Source: Bacteroidota bacterium
GTDB lineage: Bacteria > Bacteroidota > Bacteroidia > Chitinophagales > Chitinophagaceae
NCBI GenBank assembly: GCA_947441205.1
Contig: CANETM010000076.1
Location: forward strand, 1 to 7,493
DNA length: 7,493 nucleotides
Reading direction: 5' to 3'
Positions 6,755 to 7,493 of this stretch are shown here, piece by piece. The stretch's first letter is position 1, and each line of letters opens with the position of its first letter. The notes beneath the pieces were generated by a model. That model made no database searches. It was not told the DNA's origin and saw nothing but the letters and a program-made list of their open reading frames with translations. The translations under genes were made by a program, and so were the position numbers.

Positions 6755-7493
6755 CTAGTTAAACAAGTATCTAACACCTAATTGAATTTGGTAGCGAGAT
6801 CCTAAACTTGGACTTGGTCTGTAAGCTCTTGAGAATGGAATTCTATTAATACCATCCAAGTAAGGGAATGTATACACTGGTGTTTTACCATCTGTATCAA
6901 TTCTTTGGAATACCAACGGAGTTGTTGTTGTTGGAATATAGAATACACCCCAATCTTTATTCAACAAGTTAGTAAAGTTGTAGATATCAGCAGTGAAACG
7001 GAATGTGTGCTTATTCTTACCTACGGTTATTTTAACATCTTGTGTGAAGTTTAAATCTAATTTATGTGTCCAAGGTAATACATAGCCATTTCTTTCTGCA
7101 AATTGACCACGACGACTATTTAAATACGGGTTGTTGCGAATAAAGTTATCCAATTGGTTCCACAATTCAGTTTGATTACGCGTATCGGCTACTCCACTTA
7201 CTGCAGAAGCATTTACTAATTTAATTTGAGATGGGTCCTTAGGAACAAACATTAAATCGTTGTTTGAGTTACCATCACCATTTAAACTTTCTTGTGCACT
7301 TGATGCAGTTGCTACTAAATAAGAAGTAGCAAAGTTAGGAGCTCCTTCATATACTAAACCAACTGAAGTAGTTTGATCTTTGAAGAATTCTTTCTTGTAT
7401 ACAACACTTGCAATAATTCTGTGTGGTATATAGTTATTTGAGTTTCCAAATTCAAATTCATTTGGATTTGCAGAAGTCGCTTTAGAACCCCAC
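6755..7493 (-). CDS. TonB-dependent receptor, Oar-like, C-terminal part (runs off right edge)
   Basis: The minus-strand frame is open from the window edge to the stop at 6755-6757 and encodes 245 residues of the C-terminal beta-barrel of an outer-membrane TonB-dependent receptor. The ATG at 7252 is internal: the frame continues upstream without a stop, and the protein there (PHRIIASVVYKKEF, SVGLVYEGAP, then LNGDGNSNNDLMFVPKDPSQ) is typical barrel and loop sequence for this family. Downstream are KLDLNFTQDV, FRFTADIYNFTNLLNKDWG and the terminal strand RYQIQLGVRYLFN, with alternating hydrophobic residues and the penultimate Phe expected for barrel insertion. Such receptors import large or scarce nutrients across the outer membrane using TonB energy; Oar-like members usually have an N-terminal carboxypeptidase-regulatory-like domain and plug, both outside this window. 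There is no SusD partner in view, and the ligand is unknown. The gene converges on the DUF1080 gene and shares its terminator, so it is not in that operon. Confidence 0.88.
   Translation of the reverse strand, partial: WGSKATSANPNEFEFGNSNNYIPHRIIASVVYKKEFFKDQTTSVGLVYEGAPNFATSYLVATASSAQESLNGDGNSNNDLMFVPKDPSQIKLVNASAVSGVADTRNQTELWNQLDNFIRNNPYLNSRRGQFAERNGYVLPWTHKLDLNFTQDVKITVGKNKHTFRFTADIYNFTNLLNKDWGVFYIPTTTTPLVFQRIDTDGKTPVYTFPYLDGINRIPFSRAYRPSPSLGSRYQIQLGVRYLFN

Noticed and set aside
6920..6936. GTTGTTGTTG microrepeat
   Set aside because: It is simply the codon run for a Thr-rich loop (IPTTTTP) in the TonB-dependent receptor.

Overview
The window looks like a chromosomal segment from a member of the Bacteroidota, most likely a Chitinophagaceae/Sphingobacteriia-type free-living bacterium. 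The DNA is AT-rich. There are no clear Shine-Dalgarno sequences ahead of the genes. Signal peptides end in A-x-A|Q-type sites (TFA|Q, ASA|Q, VLA|Q), and the right edge carries an Oar-like TonB-dependent receptor. All of these are usual for that phylum. Species cannot be named from the sequence.

Layout. Positions 1-194 are a leader region that may hold the last codons of a gene lying mostly outside the window. Positions 195-2525 carry two plus-strand genes 15 bp apart, probably one transcript: an exported N-acyl-D-amino-acid deacylase (amidohydrolase fold) and a secreted protein of unknown function. A minus-strand VIT1/CCC1-type metal transporter (2528-3232) converges on them with only 2 bp between stop codons. 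It is divergent from the next plus-strand pair across a 110-bp intergenic region.

Positions 3343-6642 hold the most interesting unit: a Tat-exported Gfo/Idh/MocA-family oxidoreductase followed 36 bp later by a Sec-exported protein with two DUF1080 (3-keto-disaccharide hydrolase) domains behind a helical N-terminal region. Both appear to work outside the cytoplasm. By family knowledge they could form an oxidation-then-elimination route for breaking glycosidic bonds; here that is inference. A perfect-palindrome, A/T-flanked hairpin at 6701-6732 sits between this unit and the convergent minus-strand TonB-dependent receptor, whose C-terminal 245 residues occupy 6755 to the right edge.

Overall the window is a set of envelope and nutrient-acquisition genes. 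No RNA gene, CRISPR array, insertion sequence, prophage element or origin was recognised. No wholly new system is evident; the best lead is the oxidoreductase plus double-DUF1080 pair.
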